From Variovorax sp. Root411 (GTDB taxonomy: Bacteria > Pseudomonadota > Gammaproteobacteria > Burkholderiales > Burkholderiaceae_C): a stretch of DNA of 64,000 nucleotides. A program made the position numbers and the translations under genes. Within the stretch, counting starts at the first letter, position 1; each line of letters begins with the position of its first letter. Below are positions 42,891 through 53,090 of the stretch, in pieces. Under the pieces are notes generated by a model, which worked only from the letters and a program-made list of their open reading frames with translations, was not told the DNA's origin and did no database searches. The stretch covers positions 41,336 through 105,335 of the forward strand of contig NZ_LMDW01000021.1 of the NCBI RefSeq assembly GCF_001425205.1, read 5' to 3'.

Positions 42891-43694
42891 GTGAACAAGA
42901 TTTATCCCTCCGCAGACGCGGCACTCAAGGGGGTCGTGGCCGACGGGCAGATGCTCGCGGTCGGCGGCTTCGGCCTGTGCGGCATTCCCGAAGCGCTGAT
43001 CGACGCGCTGAAGGACTCCGGCGTGCAGAACCTCACCGTCGTCTCGAACAACGCGGGTGTCGACGGCTTCGGCCTCGGCAAGCTGCTGGAGACGCGCCAG
43101 ATCAAGAAAATGATCGCGTCCTACGTTGGCGAGAACAAGGAGTTCGAGCGCCAGTACCTCGCGGGCGAACTGGCCCTCGAATTCACGCCCCAGGGCACGC
43201 TGGCCGAGAAGCTGCGCGCGGGCGGCGCGGGCATCCCGGCCTTCTTCACCAAGACCGGCGTGGGCACGCAGGTCGCCGAGGGCAAGGAGCTGCGCGAGTT
43301 CGACGGCGAAACCTACGTCATGGAACGCTCGCTGGTGCCCGACGTGGCGCTGGTGAAGGCCGACGTGGCCGACAAGTCGGGCAACCTGCGCTTTCGCCTC
43401 ACGGCGCGCAACTTCAACCCGGCCGCCGCCATGGCCGGCAAGATCTGCATCGTCGAGGTCGAGAAGATCGTCGAGGTGGGCGAACTGGCCCCCGACGACA
43501 TCCATCTGCCGGGCATCTACGTGCACCGCATCGTGCTCAACGCCAAACCCGAGAAGCGCATCGAGAAGCGCACCGTGAGCGCCTCGGTCGATGCCGTCGC
43601 CGCGAAGGTCGAGGCGCAGACCGCCATCGCCCAGGCCGCCGCCGGCAGCGAAGTGCCCGCCAAGGTCGTCGTCAACAAGAAAGAAGGAGCCTGA
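42891..43694 (+). CDS. scoA: 3-oxoacid CoA-transferase subunit A
   Basis: 267 residues starting at GTG 42891 with AAGGAG 5 nt upstream. Subunit A of the family I CoA transferase moving CoA from succinyl-CoA to acetoacetate. Family segments are MLAVGGFGLCGIPEALIDAL, LTVVSNNAGVDGFGLG and GAGIPAFFTKTGVGT. A Ala/Lys-rich C-terminal tail of about 35 residues after KPEKRIEKR is longer than usual. It is directly followed by scoB. Confidence 0.93.
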   Translation: MNKIYPSADAALKGVVADGQMLAVGGFGLCGIPEALIDALKDSGVQNLTVVSNNAGVDGFGLGKLLETRQIKKMIASYVGENKEFERQYLAGELALEFTPQGTLAEKLRAGGAGIPAFFTKTGVGTQVAEGKELREFDGETYVMERSLVPDVALVKADVADKSGNLRFRLTARNFNPAAAMAGKICIVEVEKIVEVGELAPDDIHLPGIYVHRIVLNAKPEKRIEKRTVSASVDAVAAKVEAQTAIAQAAAGSEVPAKVVVNKKEGA

Positions 43695-43695
43695 G

Positions 43696-44334
43696 ATGCC
43701 CTGGACCCAAGACCAGATGGCGGCCCGCGCCGCGCAAGAACTCGAAGACGGCTTCTACGTCAACCTCGGCATCGGCATCCCGACGCTGGTGGCCAACCAC
43801 ACCGGCACCAAGGAAGTGTGGCTGCAGAGCGAGAACGGCATGCTCGGCATCGGCCCGTTCCCGACCGAGGACAACGTCGACGCCGACCTGATCAACGCCG
43901 GCAAGCAGACCGTGACCACGCTGCCCGGCTCGGCCATCTTCGGCAGCCATGACAGCTTCGCGATGATCCGCGGCGGCAAGATCAACCTGTCGATCCTCGG
44001 TGCCATGCAGGTGAGCACGAAGGGCGACCTCGCCAACTGGATGATCCCCGGCAAGATGGTCAAGGGCATGGGCGGCGCAATGGACCTCGTGGCCGGCGTG
44101 AAGCGCGTGATCGTGCTGATGGAGCACGTGGCCAAGAAGAAGGACGGCACCGAGGACCTGAAGATCCTCGAACAGTGCACGCTGCCGCTGACCGGCGTGG
44201 CCGTGGTCGACCGCATCATCACCGACCTGGCCGTGATGGACGTGGTGCCCGAAGGCCTGAAGGTCGTCGAGCTGGCGCCGGGCGTGAGCTTCGATACGCT
44301 GCAGGCCAAGACGGGCGCGAAGCTGATCCAGTAA
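43696..44334 (+). CDS. scoB: 3-oxoacid CoA-transferase subunit B
   Basis: 212 residues. The catalytic Glu is in LQSENGMLGIGPFP; VNLGIGIPTLVANH and GGAMDLVAGVKRVIVLMEH are typical. With ScoA it activates acetoacetate or a similar 3-oxoacid. Its start (43696) is 1 bp after the scoA stop, with AAGGAGCC inside the scoA end. The operon ends at a strong terminator 32 bp later. Confidence 0.94.
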   Translation: MPWTQDQMAARAAQELEDGFYVNLGIGIPTLVANHTGTKEVWLQSENGMLGIGPFPTEDNVDADLINAGKQTVTTLPGSAIFGSHDSFAMIRGGKINLSILGAMQVSTKGDLANWMIPGKMVKGMGGAMDLVAGVKRVIVLMEHVAKKKDGTEDLKILEQCTLPLTGVAVVDRIITDLAVMDVVPEGLKVVELAPGVSFDTLQAKTGAKLIQ

Positions 44335-44365
44335 CGGCGGAGCGTCGAACGCAACGACAACCAAG

Positions 44366-44397
44366 GGCAGGGCCGCGAAAGCGGACCCTGCCTTTTT
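44366..44397 (+). terminator. Rho-independent terminator of scoAB
   Basis: GGCAGGG-CCGC, GAAA loop, GCGG-A-CCCTGCC, then TTTTT. Eleven paired bases with one bulge and a stable GNRA tetraloop. Confidence 0.95.
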
Positions 44398-44415
44398 GCT
44401 TTGGAGCACACCGGA

Positions 44416-45804
44416 ATGAAGAATGCAAGCGAAGTCCTGGGCGACATCTGGCGGCAAGCGGGCCTTCCCGAGGAGGCCTTGCCGTTCGCGCGGCTCACCG
44501 GCGCCGATCCGGTGCTGCCGTCTTCCTTCGCGGTCGGCACGGCGGCGCAGAGTACCGTCGCGGCCGCGGCACTTGCAGCCTGCGAGTTGGGGCACGTGCG
44601 CGGCGCGGCCCGGCAGCAGGTCGGCGTCGACATGCTGCACGCGGCGCTCGAGTGCACGGGTTGGTTCAGCCTCGACGGGCAGGTGCCCGACCCGTGGGAT
44701 GCGTTCTCGGGGCTCTACCGCTGCGCCGATGGATGGGTGCGCGTGCATGCGAACTTCGCGCATCACCGCGACGGCGCGCTGCGTCTGCTGAAGCTCGACC
44801 CGGCCACTGCCACGCGCGCGGACGCCGAGGCTGTCATGGCCACGTGGCGCGCGCTCGATTTCGAGGAGGCCGCGGCGGCGGCGGGACTGGTCGCGACGGC
44901 ATTGCGGCGTTTCGATGAATGGGACGCCACGCCGCAAGGGCGGGCCATCGCTGCGCAGCCGCTCTTCACCATCGAGCGCATCGGCGATGACGACGCATCG
45001 CCGCTCGCGATGCCGCCGCTGCGCGAAGACCAACGGCCCCTGTCGGGCCTGCGCGTGCTGGACCTCACACGTGTCCTGGCCGGGCCGGTTGGCGGACGCG
45101 CGCTCGCTGCCTACGGGGCCGATGTGATGCTCGTGAACTCGCCGAACCTGCCGAACATCAGCGCGATCGCGGATACCAGCCGCGGCAAGCTGTCGGCGCA
45201 TGCAGACTTGCAGACCGAGGAAGGGCGAATCGCGCTGCGGCGGCTGGTGGCCGATGCGCATGTCTTCGTGCAGGGCTACAGGCCGGGCGGCATCGAGGCG
45301 CGAGGCTTCGGACCCGAGGCGCTGGCACGGCTCCGCCCGGGCATCGTGTGCGTGTCGCTCAGCGCGTACGGCACGCAGGGGCCGTGGGCGAATCGTCGCG
45401 GCTTCGATTCGCTGGTGCAGACCGCCATGGGCTTCAACCATGCCGAAGGCCAGGCAGCCGGCGACGGCAAGCCGAAGCCGCTGCCCATGCAGATCCTCGA
45501 TGAAGCCACCGGCTACCTGATCGCCCTCGGGGCCGCCGCCGCGCTCTGGCGCCAGCGGCAGGAAGGCGGCAGCTGGCACGTGCAGGTATCGCTCGCGCAG
45601 ACGGGGCACTGGCTGCGCGGCCTGGGCCGCGTGCCGGACGGACTCTCGGCTCCGAAGCCCGACCTGCAACCCTATGTGGAAACCTCGGACTCCGGATTCG
45701 GCAGGCTGGCTGCGCTGCGCCACAGCGCGCAGTTGCAGCGCACGCCCGCCGCGTGGGTACGGCCTTCGATGCCGCCGGGCAGCCATCCGCCGGTGTGGCC
45801 GTAG
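44416..45804 (+). CDS. Family III CoA transferase with permuted halves
   Basis: 462 residues. Residues 35-185 resemble the second half of a CaiB-type enzyme (AACELGHVRGAARQQVGVDM, then LYRCADGWVRVHANF), and residues 208-400 the first half (LSGLRVLDLTRVLAGPVGGR, AAYGADVMLV, GYRPGGIEARGFGPEALARL, with a likely catalytic Asp362 in QILDEATGYLIALG). Normal enzymes have the reverse order. It looks like a tandem dimer cut at both ends or a circular permutation. ATG 44416 has GGAG 9 nt upstream. The substrate is unknown. It is convergent with the aminotransferase gene. Confidence 0.75.
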   Translation: MKNASEVLGDIWRQAGLPEEALPFARLTGADPVLPSSFAVGTAAQSTVAAAALAACELGHVRGAARQQVGVDMLHAALECTGWFSLDGQVPDPWDAFSGLYRCADGWVRVHANFAHHRDGALRLLKLDPATATRADAEAVMATWRALDFEEAAAAAGLVATALRRFDEWDATPQGRAIAAQPLFTIERIGDDDASPLAMPPLREDQRPLSGLRVLDLTRVLAGPVGGRALAAYGADVMLVNSPNLPNISAIADTSRGKLSAHADLQTEEGRIALRRLVADAHVFVQGYRPGGIEARGFGPEALARLRPGIVCVSLSAYGTQGPWANRRGFDSLVQTAMGFNHAEGQAAGDGKPKPLPMQILDEATGYLIALGAAAALWRQRQEGGSWHVQVSLAQTGHWLRGLGRVPDGLSAPKPDLQPYVETSDSGFGRLAALRHSAQLQRTPAAWVRPSMPPGSHPPVWP

Positions 45805-45811
45805 ACCCTGG

Positions 45812-46981
45812 TCAGACGCCCAGTGCTGCCCGCACCTTGTCCCCCAGTCCGCGCAGCCGCTCCACCGGCTCGTTGGAAAAAACGAAGCGCAGGTACTGCG
45901 CGCCGTGCGTCTCGCCCCAGCCCTGCATTGGGGTGGCACAGACGCGATGCGTCAGCAGGCGCTGCGACAGCGTCTGGCCGTCAATGCCGAAGTCGCTCGT
46001 GCGCAGCAGCAGCGACCAGCCCCCCGCGGGCACGCCGACCGGCAGTCCTTTAAGTTCATCGAGCAACGCGTCGCGCCGCCGCTCCAACTCGGCCACATAC
46101 GGCGCCATCGTGTGCGCCGATTGCGCCAGCGCCGTCGCCACCGCGTCCTGCGCGATGCCCACCGGCACGACCACGTTGGCGAGCGACACGGCCACGAGGT
46201 CCGGCATGTAGCTCTCGGGCGCCACGGTCCAGCCCACGCGCCAGCCGATCATGCGCAGCTCCTTGGCCGAGGAGCCTACGGTGATAGTGCGTTCGGCCAT
46301 GCCGGGCAGGCCCGCGGGGTGGATGACTTCGCGGCCGTCGTACAGCAGGCGTTCCATGGCGGTGTCGAGGATCAGTGTCAGGTCGTGCCGCACGCACAGT
46401 GCGGCGATGGCGCGCCAGTCGTCCGCGTCGAAGCAACCGCCCGTCGGCATCGACGGCGACATCAGCAGCATTACGCGCACGCGGGGGCCGATGGCCGTTT
46501 GCAGCGCGGCGCGGTCCAGCTTCCATTCGCCACCGGGGTTGAATTCAAAGGGCACGTACTTCGGCGTGCCGCCAGCGAGCCGGATGCGGTTGAGCAGGCC
46601 GGCGTAGGTCGGATCGGTGACCAGCACCTCGTCGCCCACTTCGACGGTTGCGAGCAGCGCGTTGAGGATGCCCGAGAGCCCGCCGGCCGAGATCACGCAG
46701 TTGCGTGCGCCGCTGTATGTCACGCCCGACAGCGACGACACGTGCCGTGCTGCGATCTCGCGCAACCGGGGCTGGCCGACGAATGGGAGGTAGCTGTTGC
46801 CGGAATCTTCTGCGGCTGCGCGCACTGTGCGTGCGATGGCTTCCGCGTCGGGCGGGATGTCGACGTCGAGGTTCTCGAGCCGCAGGAAAGGCGGGCCCTC
46901 GGCGTCGTCGGCGATGGCGCCCATGCGGTCGACGCCGATGCCGGCGATTTGTTCCAGGCGGGCGGGGCGGTGGCGTGGCAT
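45812..46981 (-). CDS. PLP-dependent aminotransferase, class I/II
   Basis: 389 residues, fold type I. NSYLPFVGQPRLREIAARHV near residue 62, the PLP-contacting D in TLILDTAMERLLYDG and the Schiff-base Lys in ITVGSSAKELRMIGWRVGW are visible; the last motif also gives the Arg after the Lys. The C-terminal LRFVFSNEPVERLRGLGDKV holds the substrate-carboxylate Arg. The acceptor amino acid is not known. The gene lies 30 bp downstream of the LysR gene on the same strand, so they may be co-transcribed. Confidence 0.88.
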   Translation of the reverse strand: MPRHRPARLEQIAGIGVDRMGAIADDAEGPPFLRLENLDVDIPPDAEAIARTVRAAAEDSGNSYLPFVGQPRLREIAARHVSSLSGVTYSGARNCVISAGGLSGILNALLATVEVGDEVLVTDPTYAGLLNRIRLAGGTPKYVPFEFNPGGEWKLDRAALQTAIGPRVRVMLLMSPSMPTGGCFDADDWRAIAALCVRHDLTLILDTAMERLLYDGREVIHPAGLPGMAERTITVGSSAKELRMIGWRVGWTVAPESYMPDLVAVSLANVVVPVGIAQDAVATALAQSAHTMAPYVAELERRRDALLDELKGLPVGVPAGGWSLLLRTSDFGIDGQTLSQRLLTHRVCATPMQGWGETHGAQYLRFVFSNEPVERLRGLGDKVRAALGV

Positions 46982-47011
46982 GGGGCGAATCTCCGGGTCG
47001 GGGTTTGCTTG

Positions 47012-47965
47012 CTAAGGGGTCGGCTTGCGCGAACGGGCCGGCCGCTGCTGCGGGGCGCCATTCTCATCGCCGGGCGAGGCCAGAAGCAGCAGCGCCTGCC
47101 GGGCCTGCGCCGTCTCGCGCAGGAAGCGCCAAACCGCCTGCATGCGCGCCAGGTGCTTGGTTTCTTCCGGCATCGACATCCAGAAGGTGCGCGTGAAGTT
47201 CGCCTGCCCCGGCAGCACGGGCCGCAGCGCGCTGTCGCCCTCGGCGATGAAGGCCGGCAGCACTGCGATGCCCGCGCCCGCCGCCACCGCACTGTGCTGC
47301 GCGAGCACGCTGGTGCTGCGCAGCGCGAAGGTGTCGGGGCGGTGCAGTTCGTCGAGGTACTGCAGCTCCTTGCTGAACAGCAGGTCGTCCACGTAGCTGA
47401 TGAAGGTGTGGCCGCGCAGGTCTTCGCGCGTCCTGATGGGTTTGTGCGCGGCCAGGTACTTCTTGGATGCGTAGAGCCGCAGCGTGTAGTCGGTGAGCTT
47501 GGTGACGACCACCGGCCCGCGCGCCGGCCGTTCGAGCGAGATCACGATGTCGGCCTCGCGCCGCGACAGGTGCACGAGCCGCGGCATCGCGAGCAGGTCG
47601 ATGGTGAGCTTCGGATGCTGCAGCGCGAACAGCGCGAGTTGCGGTGCCAGCACCACGGTGCCGAAGCCCTCGGTGGCGCCGATGCGCACCAGCCCCGACA
47701 GGCCCTCCTGCGACGCGGGCGCCGTGCTTTCCACGGCCTGGAAGGCGCTCTCCATCGCCTCGACCTGCGGCTGCAGCCGCCGGCCGGCCTCGGTAAGGCG
47801 GTGGCCGCCCGATTCGCGCGAGAACAGCGGGGCGCCGACTTCCTTCTCCAGCGCCTGGATGCGGCGCGCCACCGTGGTGTGGTCGACCTCGAGACGGCGC
47901 GCGGCGCTCATCAGCGTGCCGGAGCGGGCGAGTTCGAGGAAGTAGCGCAGGTTGTCCCAGTCCAT
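47012..47965 (-). CDS. LysR-family transcriptional regulator, divergent from mmsA
   Basis: 317 residues. HTH at about 2-60 (MDWDNLRYFLELARSGTLMS, AARRLEVDHTTVARRIQALE), effector domain after residue 90. The C-terminal 30 residues are Ala/Pro/Arg-rich. ATG 47965 is the usual LysR start; the longer ORF adds a leader without a ribosome binding site. It is divergent from the valine-catabolic operon with 174 bp between; repeated TATGCAAAGC motifs there are its likely binding sites. Confidence 0.88.
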   Translation of the reverse strand: MDWDNLRYFLELARSGTLMSAARRLEVDHTTVARRIQALEKEVGAPLFSRESGGHRLTEAGRRLQPQVEAMESAFQAVESTAPASQEGLSGLVRIGATEGFGTVVLAPQLALFALQHPKLTIDLLAMPRLVHLSRREADIVISLERPARGPVVVTKLTDYTLRLYASKKYLAAHKPIRTREDLRGHTFISYVDDLLFSKELQYLDELHRPDTFALRSTSVLAQHSAVAAGAGIAVLPAFIAEGDSALRPVLPGQANFTRTFWMSMPEETKHLARMQAVWRFLRETAQARQALLLLASPGDENGAPQQRPARSRKPTP

Positions 47966-48022
47966 GTGTTCGGGGTCTCGGTGGAGATTTGCGGAATGCG
48001 TCCGGTCCTCGCATTCTGCATT

Positions 48023-48074
48023 TATGCAAAGCCAAGGCGCAAATTTGTCTATTGTCATGGCAAATATGCAAAGC
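48023..48074 (+). promoter_or_regulatory. Two TATGCAAAGC repeats, 42 bp apart, upstream of mmsA
   Basis: TATGCAAAGC at 48023-48032 and 48065-48074. The distance of 42 bp equals four helical turns, and both copies continue with similar CCAAGG/CTAGG. TGCATTTATGCA around the first copy is a short dyad. The arrangement suits a LysR tetramer binding two sites and bending the DNA. Confidence 0.55.
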
Positions 48075-48139
48075 TAGGATGCACGCTGTACCGGCCCCGA
48101 CCGACATCGCCTTCCCGAGATTCACAGGAGACAAACCCC

Positions 48140-49663
<1,524 letters not shown>

Positions 49664-49675
49664 GAAACCGGGCGA

Positions 49676-50830
49676 ATGGACTTCGAACTTTCAGAAGAGC
49701 AACGCGCCTTCGCGCAAAGCGCGCGCGACTTTGCGCAGGCCGAGTTCGCGCCGCATGCGGCGCAGTGGGACGCGGAAGCTCTCTTCCCGAAGGAGGCCAT
49801 CGCCAAGGCCGGCGAGTTGGGCTTCTGCGGGCTCTATGCGCCCGAGCGCATCGGCGGCCTCGGGCTGCCGCGGCTCGACGCGGCGCTGGTGTTCGAGGAA
49901 ATGGCCGCGGTCGACCCCTCGACCACGGCCTTCATCACGATCCACAACATGGCGACGTGGATGCTCGGCACCTGGGCCACCGATGCCGTGGCGCAGCAGT
50001 GGGGTGAAGAGCTCACGAGCGGGCGCAAGCTCGCGTCGTACTGCCTGACCGAACCGGGCGCGGGCTCCGATGCGGGTTCGCTCAAGACGCGAGCAGAGCT
50101 GCAGGGCGCCGAGTACGTCATCAACGGCGGCAAGGCATTCATCTCGGGCGCCGGCTCGACCGACGTGCTGGTGCTGATGGCGCGCACGGGCGGCGCGGGC
50201 GCGAGTGGCATCTCGGCCTTCGCGGTGCCGGCCGACGCGCACGGCGTCAGCTACGGCAAGAAGGAGCACAAGATGGGCTGGAACAGCCAGCCCACGCGAA
50301 GCATCAACTTCGACAACGTGCGCATTCCCGCGCAGAACCTGCTGGGCAAGGAAGGCGAGGGCTTTCGCATTGCCATGAAGGGGCTCGACGGCGGGCGCAT
50401 CAACATCGCGACCTGCTCGGTGGGTGCGGCGCAGGGCGCGCTCGACGCGGCCCGCCGCTACCTGCACGAGCGCCAGCAGTTCGGCAAGCCGCTCGCGAGC
50501 TTCCAGGCGCTGCAGTTCAAGCTGGCCGACATGGCGACCGAGCTGGTGGCGGCGCGGCAGATGGTGCGGCTCGCGGCATCGAAGCTCGACGCGGACCATG
50601 CGGATGCGAGCACCTATTGCGCGATGGCCAAGCGCTTCGCCACCGATGCGGGCTTCAATGTCTGCAACGACGCGCTGCAGCTGCACGGCGGCTATGGCTA
50701 CCTGAGCGAGTTTCCGCTGGAGCGGCTGGTGCGCGACGCGCGCGTGCACCAGATCCTCGAAGGAACCAACGAGATCATGCGTGTGATCGTTGCGCGAAAA
50801 TTGCTGGAGGGCGACAGCGATATCCGCTGA
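49676..50830 (+). CDS. Acyl-CoA dehydrogenase, isobutyryl-CoA dehydrogenase-like
   Basis: 384 residues, FAD-dependent. Segments are CLTEPGAGSDAGSLKTRAEL for FAD and substrate, RIAMKGLDGGRINIATCSVG, LHGGYGYLSEFPLERLVRDAR and the catalytic Glu in ILEGTNEIMRVI. It produces methacrylyl-CoA and passes electrons to ETF, thence to ETF-QO (encoded at 20-21.7 kb). It starts 12 bp after mmsA; the operon context (mmsA, hydrolase, mmsB) points to isobutyryl-CoA as substrate. Confidence 0.9.
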   Translation: MDFELSEEQRAFAQSARDFAQAEFAPHAAQWDAEALFPKEAIAKAGELGFCGLYAPERIGGLGLPRLDAALVFEEMAAVDPSTTAFITIHNMATWMLGTWATDAVAQQWGEELTSGRKLASYCLTEPGAGSDAGSLKTRAELQGAEYVINGGKAFISGAGSTDVLVLMARTGGAGASGISAFAVPADAHGVSYGKKEHKMGWNSQPTRSINFDNVRIPAQNLLGKEGEGFRIAMKGLDGGRINIATCSVGAAQGALDAARRYLHERQQFGKPLASFQALQFKLADMATELVAARQMVRLAASKLDADHADASTYCAMAKRFATDAGFNVCNDALQLHGGYGYLSEFPLERLVRDARVHQILEGTNEIMRVIVARKLLEGDSDIR

Positions 50831-50859
50831 AGTTCCCGCATCCAGAACCTCTCAAGACA

Positions 50860-51975
50860 ATGACCGACTCCGTAGTTCTCTTCGACGAAATCAAGACCGC
50901 CGGCGGCCAGCGCTTCGGCGTTGCCACCCTCAACGCGCCGGCTTCGCTCAACGCGCTCTCCGTGGACATGGTGCGCCTGCTCACGCCCAAGCTGCGCGAA
51001 TGGGCGAAGGACGAAGGCATCGTCGGCGTGCTGATGCAGGCTGCCGGTGAAAAAGCCTTCTGCGCAGGCGGAGACCTGCGCCAGCTCTATCAAACGCTGC
51101 TGGAGTGCGGCCCGGAACGCAACACCTACGCGGAAGACTTCTTCCGCGAGGAGTACGAGCTCGACTACCTGATCCACACCTTTCCCAAGCCCTTTCTCTG
51201 CTGGGGCCACGGCATCGTGATGGGCGGCGGCGTGGGGCTGATGTCGGGTTGCTCGCACCGCGTGGTGACGACGCAGAGCCGCATCGCCATGCCCGAGATC
51301 GCCATCGGCCTCTATCCCGACGTGGGCGGCAGCTGGTTCCTGCGCCGCACGCCGGGGCGCACCGGGCTGTTCCTCGCGCTCACGGCCGCGAACCTCAATG
51401 CGGCCGATGCGATCTTCTGCGGGCTGGCCGATGTGCTGGTGCCGCAAGAACGCAAGGGCCAGGTGCTCGAAGCCATTGCTTCGGCCGTCTGGGCTGGCGA
51501 GAGCAAGGCCGACCGCGCCACGCTCTCGCGCATCCTCGCGAAGGCCGGCGAGGGCGCCGGGATGCCGCCCTCGAAAGTGCGCGAGCACTACGACCTCATC
51601 AACGCCCTGATGGCCGGCGACGACTTGCTCGACATCGCCAAGCGCCTGCGCGAACTGCAGAGCGACGATACCTGGCTGCAAGCGGCCTCCAAGACCTTCG
51701 CGAAGGGCGCGCCGAGCTCGGCCGCCCTGAGCTTCGAGCTGTGGCAGCGTGTGCCGCGCATGTCGCTGGCCGAGGTGTTCCGCCTCGAATACTGGGCCTC
51801 GCTCGGCTTCTGCGCGCACAAGGACTTTGCCGAAGGCATCCGCGCCGTGCTGGTCGACAAAGACCGCAACCCGCGCTGGAACCCGGCCACGCTCGAAGAG
51901 ATCACGCCCGCTTTCATCGAAGATCATCTGCGCCCGCGCGGCGAGATGCCGGTCGAGCTGGCGTCGCTGGTCTGA
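50860..51975 (+). CDS. 3-hydroxyisobutyryl-CoA hydrolase (enoyl-CoA hydratase/isomerase family)
   Basis: 371 residues. Crotonase fold with HIBCH signatures: AFCAGGDLRQLYQ, FLCWGHGIVMGGGVGLMSG, and PEIAIGLYPDVGGSWFL with its catalytic Glu/Asp. It releases 3-hydroxyisobutyrate from its CoA ester. The long C-terminal extension (after residue 200) separates HIBCH from hydratases. It lies 29 bp after the dehydrogenase gene. A separate methacrylyl-CoA hydratase is not seen in the operon and must be elsewhere. Confidence 0.9.
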   Translation: MTDSVVLFDEIKTAGGQRFGVATLNAPASLNALSVDMVRLLTPKLREWAKDEGIVGVLMQAAGEKAFCAGGDLRQLYQTLLECGPERNTYAEDFFREEYELDYLIHTFPKPFLCWGHGIVMGGGVGLMSGCSHRVVTTQSRIAMPEIAIGLYPDVGGSWFLRRTPGRTGLFLALTAANLNAADAIFCGLADVLVPQERKGQVLEAIASAVWAGESKADRATLSRILAKAGEGAGMPPSKVREHYDLINALMAGDDLLDIAKRLRELQSDDTWLQAASKTFAKGAPSSAALSFELWQRVPRMSLAEVFRLEYWASLGFCAHKDFAEGIRAVLVDKDRNPRWNPATLEEITPAFIEDHLRPRGEMPVELASLV

Positions 51976-52019
51976 TCCACACGCATAGATTCCTGCACAG
52001 AACAACGGAGACAAGACAC

Positions 52020-52916
52020 ATGAAGATCGCATTCATCGGCCTCGGCAACATGGGCGGCCCGATGGCCATGAACCTGCTCAAGGCAGGCCATACGCTCAGC
52101 GCCTTCGACCTCTCGGCCGAGGCCTGCAAGAAGTTCGGCGCCGAAGGCCTGCCCATTGCCAAGTCGGCGGCCGAGACGGTGGCCGATGCCGAGGTCGTCA
52201 TCAGCATGCTGCCGGCCAGCGCGCACGTCGAGGGCCTGTTCCTCGGCGGCGGCGGCAAGCCCGGCCTGCTCGACAGCATCCGCACCGGCATGCTGGTGAT
52301 CGACAGCAGCACCATCGCCGCAGCCACCTCGCGCAAGGTAGCCGAAGCAGCCGCTGCCAAGGGCATTGCGATGATCGATGCGCCCGTGTCGGGCGGCACC
52401 GGCGGTGCGATTGCCGGCACGCTGACCTTCATGGTCGGCGGCGAAACGAGTGACCTGGAGCGCGCGCGCCCGGTGCTCGAAAAGATGGGCGCCAACATCT
52501 TCCATGCTGGCGCAGCCGGCGCGGGGCAGACCGCGAAGATCTGCAACAACATGCTGCTGGGCATCCTGATGATCGGCACCTCGGAAGCGCTGGCGCTGGG
52601 CGTGGCCAACGGGCTCGATCCCAAGGTGCTGTCGGAGATCATGCGCCGCAGTTCGGGCGGCAACTGGGCACTGGAAAAGTACAACCCGATGCCGGGCGTG
52701 ATGGAAACGTCACCCGCCTCGAAGAACTACGCGGGGGGCTTCGGCACCGACCTGATGCTCAAGGACCTGGGCCTGGCGCAAGAGAACGCGACCGCCGTGC
52801 GTGCTTCCACACCCCTGGGTGGGCTGGCGCGCAGCCTGTATGCCGCACACAGCCTCGCGGGCCACGGCGCGCTCGATTTCTCGAGTGTGCTGAAGCTGCT
52901 GCAGAAGGCTTCCTGA
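52020..52916 (+). CDS. mmsB: 3-hydroxyisobutyrate dehydrogenase
   Basis: 298 residues. The NAD motif GLGNMGGPMA is at residue 7, DAPVSGGTGGAIAGTLTFMV is the substrate segment, and the catalytic Lys is in GAGQTAKICNNMLLG; SSGGNWALEKYNP follows. It oxidises 3-hydroxyisobutyrate to methylmalonate semialdehyde, the substrate of MmsA. Last gene of the operon; GGAGAC ribosome binding site 9 nt before ATG 52020. Confidence 0.95.
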   Translation: MKIAFIGLGNMGGPMAMNLLKAGHTLSAFDLSAEACKKFGAEGLPIAKSAAETVADAEVVISMLPASAHVEGLFLGGGGKPGLLDSIRTGMLVIDSSTIAAATSRKVAEAAAAKGIAMIDAPVSGGTGGAIAGTLTFMVGGETSDLERARPVLEKMGANIFHAGAAGAGQTAKICNNMLLGILMIGTSEALALGVANGLDPKVLSEIMRRSSGGNWALEKYNPMPGVMETSPASKNYAGGFGTDLMLKDLGLAQENATAVRASTPLGGLARSLYAAHSLAGHGALDFSSVLKLLQKAS

Positions 52917-52931
52917 ACCGGGGCTCCGTGT

Positions 52932-53090
52932 TCAACCGTAGTGGGAATGCAGGGCCCACAACAGGCCGATCACCACCACGAAGAGCACCGCGAAAAGCAC
53001 CCAGGCACGCATGACGGCCTGGTCCTCCGTGATCTCGGCGGGAGCGGCCTCGGGAGGCTGGCTAGGAGCGGCGGGCGGCGGTTGGGTCAT
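52932..53090 (-). CDS. Small single-pass membrane protein, 52 residues
   Basis: A Pro/Ala-rich head (about 24 residues) and one strong transmembrane helix (VMRAWVLFAVLFVVVIGLLW). It overlaps the 3' end of the MFS gene by 29 bp in another frame on the same strand, with its ATG at 53090 inside that gene. The hydrophobic block and tight overlap make it plausible but not certain. Confidence 0.6.
   Translation of the reverse strand: MTQPPPAAPSQPPEAAPAEITEDQAVMRAWVLFAVLFVVVIGLLWALHSHYG

Noticed and set aside
45674..48139. Very long plus-strand open frame running into mmsA (over 1300 codons in total)
   Set aside because: The upstream part is antisense to a clear aminotransferase and a LysR gene, has no domain and is rich in His/Arg/Gly, as expected for a shadow of GC-rich genes. 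mmsA begins at 48140 after its ribosome binding site.
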